This document shows, piece after piece, positions 46,671-58,312 of a DNA stretch of 64,000 bases. Each line of letters opens with the position of its first letter. Position 1 is the first letter of the stretch. The notes beneath the pieces are model-generated. The model saw only the letters and a program-made list of their open reading frames with translations, made no database searches and was not told the DNA's origin. This stretch comes from Rhytidiadelphus loreus (Eukaryota; Streptophyta; Bryopsida; Hypnales; Hylocomiaceae): the NCBI GenBank assembly GCA_947034895.1, contig OX344764.1:37016935-37080934 (forward strand), given 5' to 3'. The position numbers and the translations under genes are program-made.

Positions 46671-47470
46671 TTCATAGCTCCACAAATGTTGTAATAAATT
46701 ACTTTTATAATTACATGTATTTTAGAAATTTAAAAGAATTTTAATTTTTTGTGTAAAAATTTGAAACTATTGTGAATTTTTGAATAAAAAGTGAAAAGAA
46801 ATTCATATCAAATACAAAATATGCTAAAAAAAATTTGAAATTTTCTTTATAAGGTGTATATAGTTGTGTAGAATATTAAGGTATAAAAACATTTATTGAA
46901 TCATTCTAAAATTATAACTTAATTGTTCCTTGATAATAGGTCTAAAGTTCAAATTAGGATTAAATATTGAATTTTAGAAATATTTCAAAATTTCAAATTT
47001 GGGTAGGAACTAGACTTGGTGAGGTCTATTTTATTAATTGGGCTCAAATTTAAAAATATTATTTTTGTGACTTAGATTCGCATCAAGAACAAGGCATTAG
47101 AAGATGTCAAAATATATATGGTAATCTGTAAATTAAGCATATTCCTTTTTAAAAAAAGGTCAATAATACTATGAAGAGAGGATTTCCAACATCTCCTTGC
47201 AGTGATCCTCAACTAAGTCTTTAAAAAATTTGGATTAAAAATTGTTTTTTTCTGTCTTGTAGAGGTACCAGAGGCCTTCCATGTGTTTTAGGGTTATGAA
47301 CATTCAATGAAACTAAAGTGAATAGTTTTAATCTCTAGTAATGAATATTAATAAATTATTAGAATATACCATCTATTATAGTATCCTTACAATGCATGTC
47401 ACGATAGTCTTGAAAATTGTTTGATCCTATATTTGCAAAACTCTGTTTTTTTTACATCTATAACAATTTT
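46671..47470. other. AT-rich intergenic DNA
   Basis: No feature is recognised. Confidence 0.4.
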
Positions 47471-47477
47471 ATTGTGG

Positions 47478-47725
47478 CTAGTTTGTAAGGCCAGGGAGAA
47501 CTGACCCCCTCGCTCGGCCCTGCGGGCAAACCCTGGAATTATTTATTTTCTGCTCATGAATTTTCTTACAAATTTTGAATTCATTTTTGCGATCAGAGAC
47601 CCCAATTAGCTAGGTGAGGTCAAGATTATACCCTAGAACGGCCCAAAATAGGGGGAATTTTTTTTACTCGCACCCCTGGTAAGGCCGAGCGAGGAGGTCA
47701 ATCCACCCTGATCGTTTGTAACTAG
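47478..47725. mobile_element. Small MITE with GC-rich inner arms
   Basis: The ends start ctagtt and finish aactag. Inner arms ccctcgctcggccc and ggccgagcgaggagg are near reverse complements. About 248 bases long, no coding capacity. No convincing duplication of the target was identified. Confidence 0.55.
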
Positions 47726-48366
47726 AGAGGCTAATTCTGTACTCTGTCTTTAGAGTGGATAGTGAGAGTGGAATTTGGAACTTTGGAATAAATCAATTCC
47801 TTTCTAATTTAATTCTACTTGTACACTTGGCAATGAGGGATAGGCCAAAAAAATTCATAGAAGACCCCACAAGAGGTTCAGTACGCAAGCTGCGACCTTA
47901 GATATAAACGGATGAAAGTCAATACAAAAACAAGTACAATATTACAATAAATACAACAAGTCCAGAGAAATGGAATTCTTTGGCTCAAGGCATTTTATAA
48001 TCTTTCTGCCTGTATTGATTTCATCATGATATTTCAAAGTCGTGTTGGTGTCTTTCCCAAAATTAAACACTAAATTAAACACTAGACTACTGGTATACTC
48101 AAAGCATTCCTTTCCAACTCAATGCTTAAAGGATGGAGCCTATAACCCTGTCATCAAACTCAATCTTCTTTGCTTGGATAAGGTCATAAAAAATTTCAGA
48201 TATTTTTTTGGTGAAAATTTGAGATTATCATAAATTTTTGCAGAAAGAGAAAAGTTCATTCTTTTCAAAAGAAATTATCCTTGCAAATGCTCAAATGTAA
48301 CATTTTCTGGGTGGTATACTATGACAGAATCAATTCATTTGCTGAACAGCTCCAAAATCCTTGGCT

Positions 48367-50984
48367 GAGTAGCCTATGTTTAGCCCCTCCCCTCACAAAA
48401 ACTGTGAGCCATTGATCTATTTGCAGAAAAAATATATGGTCATGCAGTGGAGGTCACTATAAACAAATGTGTACCAACAAAATGCACTTAGAGTTCTGTT
48501 GCAAAACTGTGTAAATATCTGCAAAAGTCATAATCCTAAGAACTACACAACAAAACTATTGAAATTATCACGATCATTGTATACCACGGGAATGTACATC
48601 ACATCATCTGCACAAGGAAGCTGTGCTTGAGGATTGTATGTGGCCAACCCAGTGGATGGTACTATATCCCCTGTATCATGTACTTCCGCATGAGCAATGT
48701 CTTCAACCTGCTGTGGAGGTACCATGCTTGTGGGCTGACTGTCTTCGACAACAATGACATCATCAAGAGGTGGGTGTGCATCCCCGAGAACAGCATCTAG
48801 GAAGCACATAAAAACTGTAAGAAAATGGAAGAGAAGCATACCTGAAAATTAAATACAAACTCTAATAATGGTAGAAAGAACAAACTAATGTTGGAAGGAG
48901 TACCTGGCACCACATAGTTACGTGGTGTACTTTCTCGAGCCTCGTCTAAGAGCGTCGCTAGCCTCTGTCGCCCTAAATCAGCCAAACGAGAGCCAGGATT
49001 TGTATGCTCAAAAAAGATCTGTGTTACATCATCCATAGTCACAGTGTCTGGCTGTAACATACATTTCCAAAGTGCAGAGGCTCTAATATATTCCATGCCT
49101 CCTTGACGAACAGGGAGAACCCATGAAGCTGATGGGATGTACTGCCCAGACTGAAGCATAGGCAACAGTGTGCCGGGAAGAGTGTTGCCTATTTGTTTCT
49201 TCATTTTGAACCTACAAAATGTAGTAGCCCTCTCTACGAGATTCTTATGAGTGAGAATCACTCGATTTTTGGCAAAAGGAGTGCCATGTTTGACATATTC
49301 CTCTGCGCCTTCTTCAATCTGTTGAGCTGTAACATTTCGGTGAACACATTCAAAGTAATCTTCACCTTTGTCTTTTATGCAATAGCCCAACATGCCAATG
49401 TATGTATGTAGACCAATATTTCGAAGCGTTTTAGTAAGAATATGATGTCCTGCAGGGGCTAATGCAGCATTATCCCAACCTAGGTAGGTTTTAATGCGTT
49501 TACTGACAACAGCTACTGAAGCAACCATGATGTGACAAACCATTTGTAAATGGAGTCTTTGAAGTGCTCCACCTCGCTTGATGGAGCACAACCCAAAAAT
49601 GCATTCCTTTTCAAGAAAGTCTTCCATAATTTTCAGATTATCAAGTGAAATGTCAAAGTTACCCACAGATATGGTAACACTGAGATCCAATTGTTTGGGT
49701 TGTATGGGTTTTTGGAAGGGCCCTTGCTGCGGGGACTAGCCTTCTTTACAGGATTATCTGGTTTCCTAGTGCTCTGCATAGCACTAGGGCTTGTTTGTCC
49801 TCCAGAAAGTGCCATGTGCGTGCTCTTGCCTGTGCGGGCAGCAGCTTTAAGAGTCTGTAACAATGGTGGTCCCATTTCTGGAAAACCATATCCAAATACA
49901 AAGAAACACAATCAACAGAGAGGTAGAAGCTTCATGAAATGCGAAAAACAGTGGCAACATTCCAAATGAAAATGGTGCATTCAGATTGTTTGTAGTGAAC
50001 ACCGCAATAGAGAGAAGGGAGATAGCAAAACCTAAATACTATAAGTTGCTAAGTTGCTAAGCTCTTTCTATCTACATGAAAAAGTAAGAACATGAGGAAC
50101 TATCTAAGTATACTAGAAGTGTTAGCTAAGTATACAACTGACCCTAACAAATGTTTTCCAAGGATTCCACCTTCCATTGCACGAGCACCTGCACAAGGCC
50201 ATTGAAAAGAAGACATTCAATATTGGAATCAAAATGAAGAAAAAAACGAGGCATTCTTACCTTTACAGCGCGACGTCAACAAAGTCAGCCCCTTGCAGCA
50301 CGATGCACTATGTAGCACGGCGCACTACCAGGGACGCTGGAATAATAGATAACAAAAACCAAAGGGAGTTATAAGAATTGAAGCACCTACAGATGGCGTC
50401 CAAGGCTGTGGTTGTTGATAAGCAACACTCATAACTCCAAACAAAAAGCAAGAGAAACAAAAACAAGAGCACAAGAGAAAGTATGATAGAAAATAAGAGA
50501 AACTCAAACCTCCAAATAAGTTGGCAAGAGCTGCAATGCTGTGTGGAAGACCAGCGCAATAGAAGCACGAGCAGGAGGTGCAGCAAAAAGAAGAGCACAG
50601 ATCCCAACTCGGACAAGAAGTGCAACGCAGACAAGAAGTGCAGTGCAAACACGAAGCTCACAGGAGGCACGACGTTGATCCCAGGAAGCCCTAGCGGTGG
50701 AGAAGAAACCTCAACGTGAAAAAACCCTAAGAAGATGGTGGGAGGTGCAAAGCTTTGTAGCGCAGCGCCATGAGCAGAAATCCCAATGGACATGAAGAAA
50801 CCCCAGTGGAGCTTCAGAAATGAAGAAACCCTAGATGAAAATCAACGGCCAAGTTTATTCCTTTCAAAAAGGACATCAACGGTATCCAAGGTCAGGGGGG
50901 ATTTTTTCTACAAGTAGATCAATGGCTCACAATTTGATTGTTTTGGTCTTCTGAAGGGGGGGGGGGACTAAACACATGCTACTC
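48367..50984 (-). mobile_element. 2.6-kb element with terminal inverted repeats carrying a Rep-like gene
   Basis: The left end (48,367-48,438) and right end (about 50,895-50,984) are imperfect inverted repeats. They share GAGTAGC, TGTTTAG, a C-rich/G-rich run and GTGAGCCATTGATCTA followed by GCAGAAAAAA/GTAGAAAAAA. Between them is one minus-strand gene with a HUH-endonuclease-like product. I could not find a clear target-site duplication. Candidates are a replitron-type or CRESS-Rep-derived transposon. The inverted repeats rest on direct comparison; the class is inference. Confidence 0.6.
48543..49875 (-). pseudogene. Rep-like HUH/Y1 endonuclease gene (probable frameshift)
   Basis: An ATG at 49,875 follows an acceptor-like tttccag and opens a basic, Ser/Lys/Pro-rich N-terminus. 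The frame then changes near 49,690-49,700 into the main domain (to about 48,902), and a second exon continues to the stop at 48,543. The main domain shows Rep motifs in order: a beta-strand-like VTISVGNF (motif I position), LQRLHLQMV (motif II, HUQ form of HUH) and GYCIKDKG (motif III, catalytic Tyr plus Lys). Such proteins nick single-stranded DNA at an origin or transposon end and stay bound through tyrosine. No P-loop helicase follows, unlike circular-DNA-virus Reps, which favours a transposon. If the frame change is a small missed intron, the gene could be intact. The acidic C-terminal exon has no named domain. Confidence 0.55.
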
Positions 50985-51500
50985 TGTAATCACCAGAGAT
51001 AGTTTGCTTGACTTCATTGATTTATCCTATTACTACTTGTGGCATTAATATACAGAAGTTGTATCCCAGGAAAGGCATTGTGTGTAAAAAATGTGTCAAC
51101 TACATGAGAGGAAAGATATGGTCTTTTTTATTACTACATGAGAGGAAAGATAGGGTCCTTTTTATTTTATAGAATACTCCTCAAATATGTCTATTATTTC
51201 ATACCCCCATATTAAATATCCTTTGCTCATAAGGGGGGTAATTTTTATATAGTAACCGACCCGGAAATTGTACTAATTTAAATTATTGGAAGTTGACATA
51301 TTATTATATTTGTATAGTCTGATGTCACAATAAATAAATAAATAAATAAATGATAGTGACATAAATTTTGTAGATGACACTAATTCTGCACCCTCACTAA
51401 TATGATAAATCAATACAATGGCTATGCTTTGACAGTGCAAGGTTGCTAGCATGTGAGCCAATGGTGCTAGTATGCGAGCCTAGAAATGTGAGCCTATGAG
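50985..51500. other. AT-rich intergenic DNA
   Basis: No gene is recognised. A short (aaat)n tract lies near 51,330-51,350. Confidence 0.4.
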
Positions 51501-51534
51501 CCATGAGCCTAGGTACATAGGTTCTCTACAACTA

Positions 51535-51835
51535 TTGGAGATGTCTATAACATGCATACTTGTAATATAAACATCTTTTAACTATGGAAGGTGCCTATAA
51601 TGTAGGTGCCTATAACATAGACACCTATAATATAAACATCTTGTAATCATTGAAGATGCTTATAACATAGGTGCCTACAACATAGACACTTTAAATATAG
51701 GTGCATATAACATAGACACCTGTAATATAAGTATCCTATAACCATGGAAGGTAAATATAATATAGGTACCTACAACATAGATACCTATAATATATACATT
51801 CTATAACTATAAAAGGTACCTATAGTATACGAGCT
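51535..51835. repeat. Degenerate tandem repeat of cctataacatagacac-like units
   Basis: Phrases of the type gtgcctataacatagacacctataatataaacatc recur about ten times with substitutions and small indels. No coding potential is seen. Confidence 0.65.
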
Positions 51836-52438
51836 TGGGCTCAAGATCCTAAGCTCACATAATAGCAATCATGGCATGTGAGTCAAGGAGCTTGAATCCA
51901 TGAGCCTAGGAGTCTAGGAACCTAGGCGTTTTATGTATGTTATCCATGAATGTAGAATTATTATTGTGGGAATTAGGCTTAGTGTGGCAACAATGGATTT
52001 AACAGTTCCATATTGACTTGAGACAAGAGGGTTTGGACCAACAATGTTCTTAATTACAAGATACCTCTTTCTAATGAAAATGGTAGAATTCTTAGGGAAT
52101 AATTTTATGGCACACAATAGAACAACATGGATTGAAGAAAAATCTATACATTAACCACATTGAAGGATTGATAAACAGAAGAGTGTAATATAAAAAATCA
52201 AATCTAATTGATGACAATGTCACTTACTAATGCATAATAGTGGAGAACACAAAATCCTACTCATAGTTTAAAAATCCAATCCAATCCAATCCAAATCCAA
52301 TTAGTCATCTCTAAAGTAGGCTAATGGTAAAATTGAATGAACTAGTTGAACTCTTGAGGATATGCTTAGAATGTATGTTAATAAGAAACAATACTCTTGG
52401 GATAAGTAGCTATACTTGTAAAATTTTCTTATAACAAT

Positions 52439-52870
52439 ATGACTCATAGTAGTATTTGTGTCAGTCCATTCATTGCCTTCTATAGTCAAGAATATAAGAC
52501 TCTAGTTTCTCTATCAATCCCTAACTCAAAGGTTGAAAGTATTAATCAAATAATAAGGAATATGAATGAAGTCCTTGAATTTGTAAAGTTGAGTATAAGG
52601 AGTGTTCAAGATAGAGCTAAACATTATGTTGATACAAAAAAGAGTCATTGGAGGTTTGACGTAGGTGATAAAGTGATTTTGAAAGTTACACCTCGGCGGT
52701 CAAGATTGAAGCTTGCTAAGTCAAGGAATTTATCTCCTCAATTTTGTGGTCCATTTGAAATTATCAAACAAATAAGACCAATGGCTTATGAATTGAACTT
52801 GCTTAGCACTTGGAAGATTGACAATGTTTTTTATGTAAGTTTGTTGAGGAAATTTGTTTTTGATCCCTAA
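52439..52870 (+). pseudogene. Ty3/gypsy retrotransposon polyprotein fragment (integrase C-terminus)
   Basis: The 143-codon frame contains RAKHYVDTKKSHWRFDVGD-KVIL, SPQFCGPFEI and YELNL … NVFYVSLLRK. This is the integrase C-terminal GPF/Y region that leads into a chromodomain in plant Ty3/gypsy elements. Gag, protease, reverse transcriptase and RNase H are not recognisable upstream, so this is a truncated remnant. It ends about 225 bases before a polypurine tract and LTR start. Confidence 0.85.
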
Positions 52871-53079
52871 CATGTATTGCCAAAGTTGCTCATAAAGAAG
52901 AATGACTCGTAGAACCTCAAAGAATACTAAAAGTTGATATTTAGCATCTAAAGAATAAATCATCCCAAAGGCTATTCAAAAAGTAGATGGATTATCTTAA
53001 GGATGAAACTTCTTGAAAAAGAGAGATTGATTTTTGAAAAGGTTATTCTAAATTTGTCATTGAGGACAATGACTAATTT

Positions 53080-53240
53080 ATAAGGGGGAGATTGTGTCAT
53101 GACCTTTAATGAATGGATGCATTGATGTATTCATGATGAAATGTACACTAGTGCAAAATAAAATTAGTCAATCATGAATCCATCAATGCATCCATTCATC
53201 ATGAACTTATTTTGCACTAGAGTACATTTCATCAAGAATT
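53080..53240 (+). repeat. Polypurine tract and start of the 3' LTR, with nested inverted repeats
   Basis: aagggggagattg at about 53,082-53,094 is the polypurine tract, followed by an LTR start at TGTCATGACC, the typical plant Ty3/gypsy junction. Within the LTR, about 53,108-53,137 pairs with 53,172-53,203 (gaatggatgcattgatg / catcaatgcatccattc), and about 53,136-53,160 pairs with 53,207-53,232 (atgaaatgtacactagtgca / tgcactagagtacatttcat). The LTR's 3' end and a 5' LTR were not found. Confidence 0.6.
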
Positions 53241-55740
53241 TATTTTACACTTTCGAGATTGACTAATTTTAGATTTAATTTTGTCTTAGTAATCAAGAAT
53301 GATTTGAAAAGTACTCAAGGCCACATTATGGCTACTTCTTGGAAAGATCTGTGAAAAACCATGTAAGCTTGTAGAAAGGTTAGAGAATCACCTACTTTAA
53401 AGATTGGATAGATCCAAAATAGCCTTTAAAAATAAAAAATAAATAAAAATTCAAAGAATGTTTGAAAAATATTCTATGAACATGCCTCAAATATTATATA
53501 AATATTCAAATTTTACAAACTATTCTTAAAATTTGTGAATTATTTTACACACACTCCAAGACTCTAATTATCCTTGAATGCATGTGGGCTTATTCTTTAA
53601 TAGGAAATGCCTCCTCCAAGGCAAGGCTATATGCTAATTAGGATTTAAATCAATACCCCAATAGTCATACATAAAAAATAATCAACTTACAATAGACAAG
53701 AAATAAAATATAATATCCAATTTGGTAACAAATAGCTCAAGACTTTAATGAAATAATACATCGACATAAGATTATTCTACAAGGCTTGTAGTTTTCTTGC
53801 AAATTGTTTATTTTTAAATGAAAAATTATCCATTTTTTGGTGTTGCACATTCAACAAACATCAAAAGAAGGAAATAAATTGAAAAGACAAGAGTAAAAAA
53901 AAACTCAAAGAAGATACTAACATATGATAGAAGGCTTTGGGTCATGATGATAGAAAAAAATGAAGTGAAGTAGCCTAAGTGAATCTTATAATAGACCACT
54001 CTACTACTTTTATTTTGGTCTTTAATACCTCAAGGAAGAAGCATTCAAATTTTGAACAATGAATGAACACAAAATACATCCCAAACCCATTAGATGGTTT
54101 TTGAGGCCTCTAAGAGATTGCGGATTCCCCTGCTGCGAGAACGTAGGGAATAGGACAGCTAGCCTGCCACCTCAGCATCCTACGTGGTCAGGAGGCGACC
54201 ATGTCATTTCCGATTTTTATTTTTATTTTTATTTTTTCGACTTAAATTCATTGCTTATCACCTAAGCCTTAGAGTCTATCGCTGTTTGGAAATAATAAAT
54301 ATCAAGGAATATAATCCTAGTTTATTATTTCTGTGTAAAGATTTATTCTCTATAAACTCTGATGTATATCTAGGGCATCAGATACACTTATTTTTGAATC
54401 ATTTACAAAAATGGAACATAGTTATTTGTCTAAATGTGCCCTCCAATACAATCACTAATTTTTCAGGACAAAGGACTACAGGTTCTAAGAACCTGTCCTT
54501 GCTTGTACCCTTTACTCTAATAAGAAAACAAACTGCCGGGTTTTCACCAGGCTGTAAATTTGGGCAGATGTTTTCGTGAAAATAGTTGACGGTTTAAGTT
54601 ACCGATTATGACCTAGGCTATAACAGTATAGTCAGGTTCATAAAAGAACTCTGACGTTTTAAATTCCATCAGGGCCGCCCTTCTTCCACAGCTAGCGAAA
54701 AGCTTTCTACAGATTTTTTGAATTTGAGCGTGGGAATGATCAAGCTGCCTGGAACGGGCTCGATATATACAAACTGTTTTTTCTGGTGATATCCACTAGA
54801 TGGCAACCAGTGCCCCAATGGGTATCAAATGTTCAAAAATTAGAAATTGTTTTGGTGATTGGGAGTACCAGACATGGTGTTAGGTTCCCAAAACAGCGGC
54901 CAACATGTGTTGTAGTTTTCCACAAGCTTTACTTTCTCTTGTAGAGCTGTGTTTTGTTGGTTTATTCCTAAGTTGTGTATGCTTTTTTGATTAAGTTTGG
55001 ACTAACGCTCTTGTGATTTACGATAACAAGTAGTGGTATTCTTAAGACACCTCGTACACGTCGAATGGCACACTAATGGTTTGCTATTGTTGACATGGGT
55101 ACAGGTGAGGACTACCACCTCTCGGGAATTTTTCCAAAAAAGTTCCAAAAAACTGCACTTTAGGAGGTGGAAGATAGTATTTGTCTTCAAAACTATGTGT
55201 GCTTGCTCCCTTTGTGGTTCAAGTTGTCACATTTCTCTTTCAAAGTTGCTCAAACGTTGAAATTACTGTTTACTTGGAGCTTATTTTTGGATCGCACTTG
55301 CTCTTCTGTTTAGATAAGTACAGATAAGTCTTTGGCTTACTTAGTCAATTATACACACTGTGAAGCTTTTTGAAGCTTTTGAGCAACTGCTGTTTGCTAC
55401 AGACAGACTAAACACACTAGTTTAGCAAGTCGTTTTTTTTGCATGCACAGATATTACACTGCTTGAAGATAATGCTTATGGATTCTTCAGTTCTATAATG
55501 GATAAGATGTCTTGCTTATAGACTGAAAATCGCATTTGATTTGCTCTCTCTTCAAAGGGATTTTTTTAAGGATAAAACTGAAAAAAAGTTTATACGTTGA
55601 GAAGGAATTTCGAAAGGGGGTTAAAATCTACTCTAAATCTATTAGAGAAGTACGATAAAAACATTTTTTTTCCGACAGTCGGCTGTCCTTCACTACGGGG
55701 AACAACCTTTAAACGGGCTCTTCCAGGCCTCAAAAACATG
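53241..55740. other. AT-rich sequence with a SINE-like repeat at 54,100-54,240
   Basis: No gene is recognised. The block at about 54,100-54,240 ends in ccatgtcattt then (ttttta)n, and a related block with the same type of tail lies at about 59,040-59,180. A Pol III promoter was not recognised, so the SINE label is tentative. Confidence 0.4.
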
Positions 55741-55746
55741 TAATGA

Positions 55747-56223
55747 TACAAAAATGCATCTTTTTCATCCATTTAAAAAAAAATCCTATGTTAGTTCATT
55801 AACATTTGTATAATATAGATTTTGAAGACTCTGCTTTGCAAATATCCTGTGATGCAAAGGGTACCTATTTAGGTTTGGCTTCAAAAACAACTTTTTCAAT
55901 TCAAAAAATGACCCTTTCAAAATGACTTGAATAAAAAGTGAGATAAAAATCTTCAAAAATCATAATGATTAGAACTCAACATTTTAGACTTTTAAAAAGA
56001 AATTCTTGGAAAAATTAGAAATATACAATTGATTTAAAAAATAATTTTCAATATTAGGCTTCAAATTTGTTGAAAAATATTGGTTTATGTACTAGTTGAT
56101 CTAATTATATAGATTTTATCTATGAATCATATTTTAGAACTATTGTTTGAGAGTCCTCATTAAATAATTATTCTAAGTTGCATTTTATAATACATCTTTA
56201 CAGTTTTGGAAATTTGGATTGTT
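55747..56223 (+). repeat. Direct repeat, copy 1 (partner 57,850-58,312)
   Basis: From atacaaaaatgcat to cagttttgga both copies share the same order of phrases (catttgtataatatagattttgaaga, gcaaatatc, ttggcttcaaaaa, attgtttgagagtc, tctaagttrcattttataata). They are in the same orientation, about 2.1 kb apart. They could be terminal repeats of a small retroelement or independent insertions. Confidence 0.7.
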
Positions 56224-57849
56224 TCTTGATCTTTAAGGAATCAAGGACCAACTTTATACCCACATAGTCAAATATTGTTTTTATCCAATTTGACCTTTTA
56301 AAATAGACACAAGTTTATATTTTATATTTTTATCATACAGGACCATGTGTTGCAAAACAATGTGGAAATTCTCAAGACCCTCATCAATAAACTTTGAAAC
56401 TTAATTGTAAAGATTTCCAAATGCTAATTAGAATAAACTCATATAATTTATTGTAACATTTTTAATCATGTGAAATTTATAATTTTTTTAGATGTTAATA
56501 TTTTCAAGAAGCTGTTGGAAAAATAAAATTATTTATTATTGTGAATGTAATTAGTAAAGAGAGCTGTATTGAGTATAATGTATATTTTAATAATTTGAAA
56601 TTCTACCAAAATTGAAGGTTGGAATGAGTAATAAACTTATTTATTAAACTTACATTAAACTTATAAAAATTTGAATTAAATATATGCATATAAAACAAAC
56701 AATATAATTGTATAATTTAGATTCTATCTTATAGAGCTTATAGAGCTTATTGTCAATTGCCATTGCAATAATCCTTAATTTAAAGAAAAATTGAAGAAAA
56801 ATTGAAAATATTAAAAAATTGACATTTTGAAAGCTACTAAGAATTGACATATATAACATTCTTAAATATGAAAAATAGGGCATTCATTTTGTAGTGGCAT
56901 TATTGGTAGAATAATTTTATCTTTTGTGCCAAGAGATTCTAAATAAACCATCAATTCACAAATTTCAACAATTTCCAATGCTTTTCAATAGTAGAAAAGG
57001 GACCCAATGCAAGAGAAATAAAGGATCTAGCCAATAGCCAATAGAAGTTTAAGATTAGTATGGAATTTAACTAAAGCACATCGAATTTTGGGATGCAAGG
57101 ACTTGTCAAGTGTGTATACCTATTTAGCCCCTCTTCCCAATTGCATCCCTATCTACATCTACTCTATATTATCAATCCCCTAAAATATTGAGCATATGTA
57201 GATAGGCATACAATTGGAAAAGGAGTCCGCAAGGAGTCATTTGTACTTCAAAAAATTGTCTAGTAGAAGAAGGTCGAAGATTGAAAGAAAAACTAAATTG
57301 TTAATAGTTCTTAAATGGGATTGAAATACAATAATTTCAAAAATGGGATTGTTCTAGCAAGCAAACTTAAACTTTTAAGAAAAAAAGATTTTAAAAGATT
57401 TCAAAATTGCATTTTGAAATGAATCTTATAAGTTATTTTTTCAAGAAGATGCTTAGATTGCCCCAAAATAAGATTATTCATAACTTTCACATCACTAATC
57501 AAAATGGAATGAATGGAAGCTTCACATGAAGACAAAAATATGATCTAAAAGGAAAATAATTGAAAAATATAATTTCAAGTTTTTTGTGGATTTATTTTTC
57601 TGCCCCCCAAGTTTTTATTTGGACTTTCTGTGGTATAACTTTTGCTCCCGGGCACCAATCGAAACAAAAATTAAATTTCAAAAAAGCTTATCAGCTTTTC
57701 TATCTTCAAAAAAAATTTCAAAAAATTAGGGTAAAATTTCAGCCCAAAAGAACCTACCCAAATTCCAAATTGTCCTCTTAAGGGACAATAGGACTTTATA
57801 ATTTAAGCAATTGATGAATAGTTGAACACAAACACATCCCAAGTATACA
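56224..57849. other. AT-rich sequence between two direct repeats
   Basis: No coding region is recognised. If the flanking repeats are LTRs, this would be the degraded interior of a non-autonomous element. Confidence 0.4.
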
Positions 57850-58312
57850 AAAATGCATTTTTTCATCCATCAATTTTTTTTGAAGATTCTTGTATTAGTT
57901 CTCAAACATTTGTATAATATAGATTTTGAAGATTTTTTTTGGCAAATATCTAGTATTTCAAAGAGTGTTGGTAGTTTTGGCTTCAAAAAATGACCCTTCA
58001 AATATGACTCAAATGAAAAAAATTCTCAAAAAAATTCTCAAATTAGAACCTAATATTTTCGACTTAAAGAAAAAAAAATGTTATAAAAATCACAAATATT
58101 CAATCTATAATCAATTTTTGAAGAAATTTTCAATTTCATTCTGGCTTCAAATTTTATTGGATTTTTTTATTTGTGCACTAGTGGAATTAGTTGTATGGAT
58201 ATGATCTATATATGGACCATATTTTACAACTATTGTTTGAGAGTCATCATTAAATTATTATTCTAAGTTACATTTTATAATACTTCTTCACAGTTTTGGA
58301 TATGTGGATTGA
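57850..58312 (+). repeat. Direct repeat, copy 2 (partner 55,747-56,223)
   Basis: Diverged copy of the 55.7-kb repeat in the same orientation. Confidence 0.7.

Noticed and set aside
50308..50793. 161-codon Leu/Phe/Cys-rich minus-strand frame upstream of the Rep gene
   Set aside because: Low-complexity translation of GCA/AAG-rich repeats in the leader region. Two overlapping frames look alike, and there is no domain.
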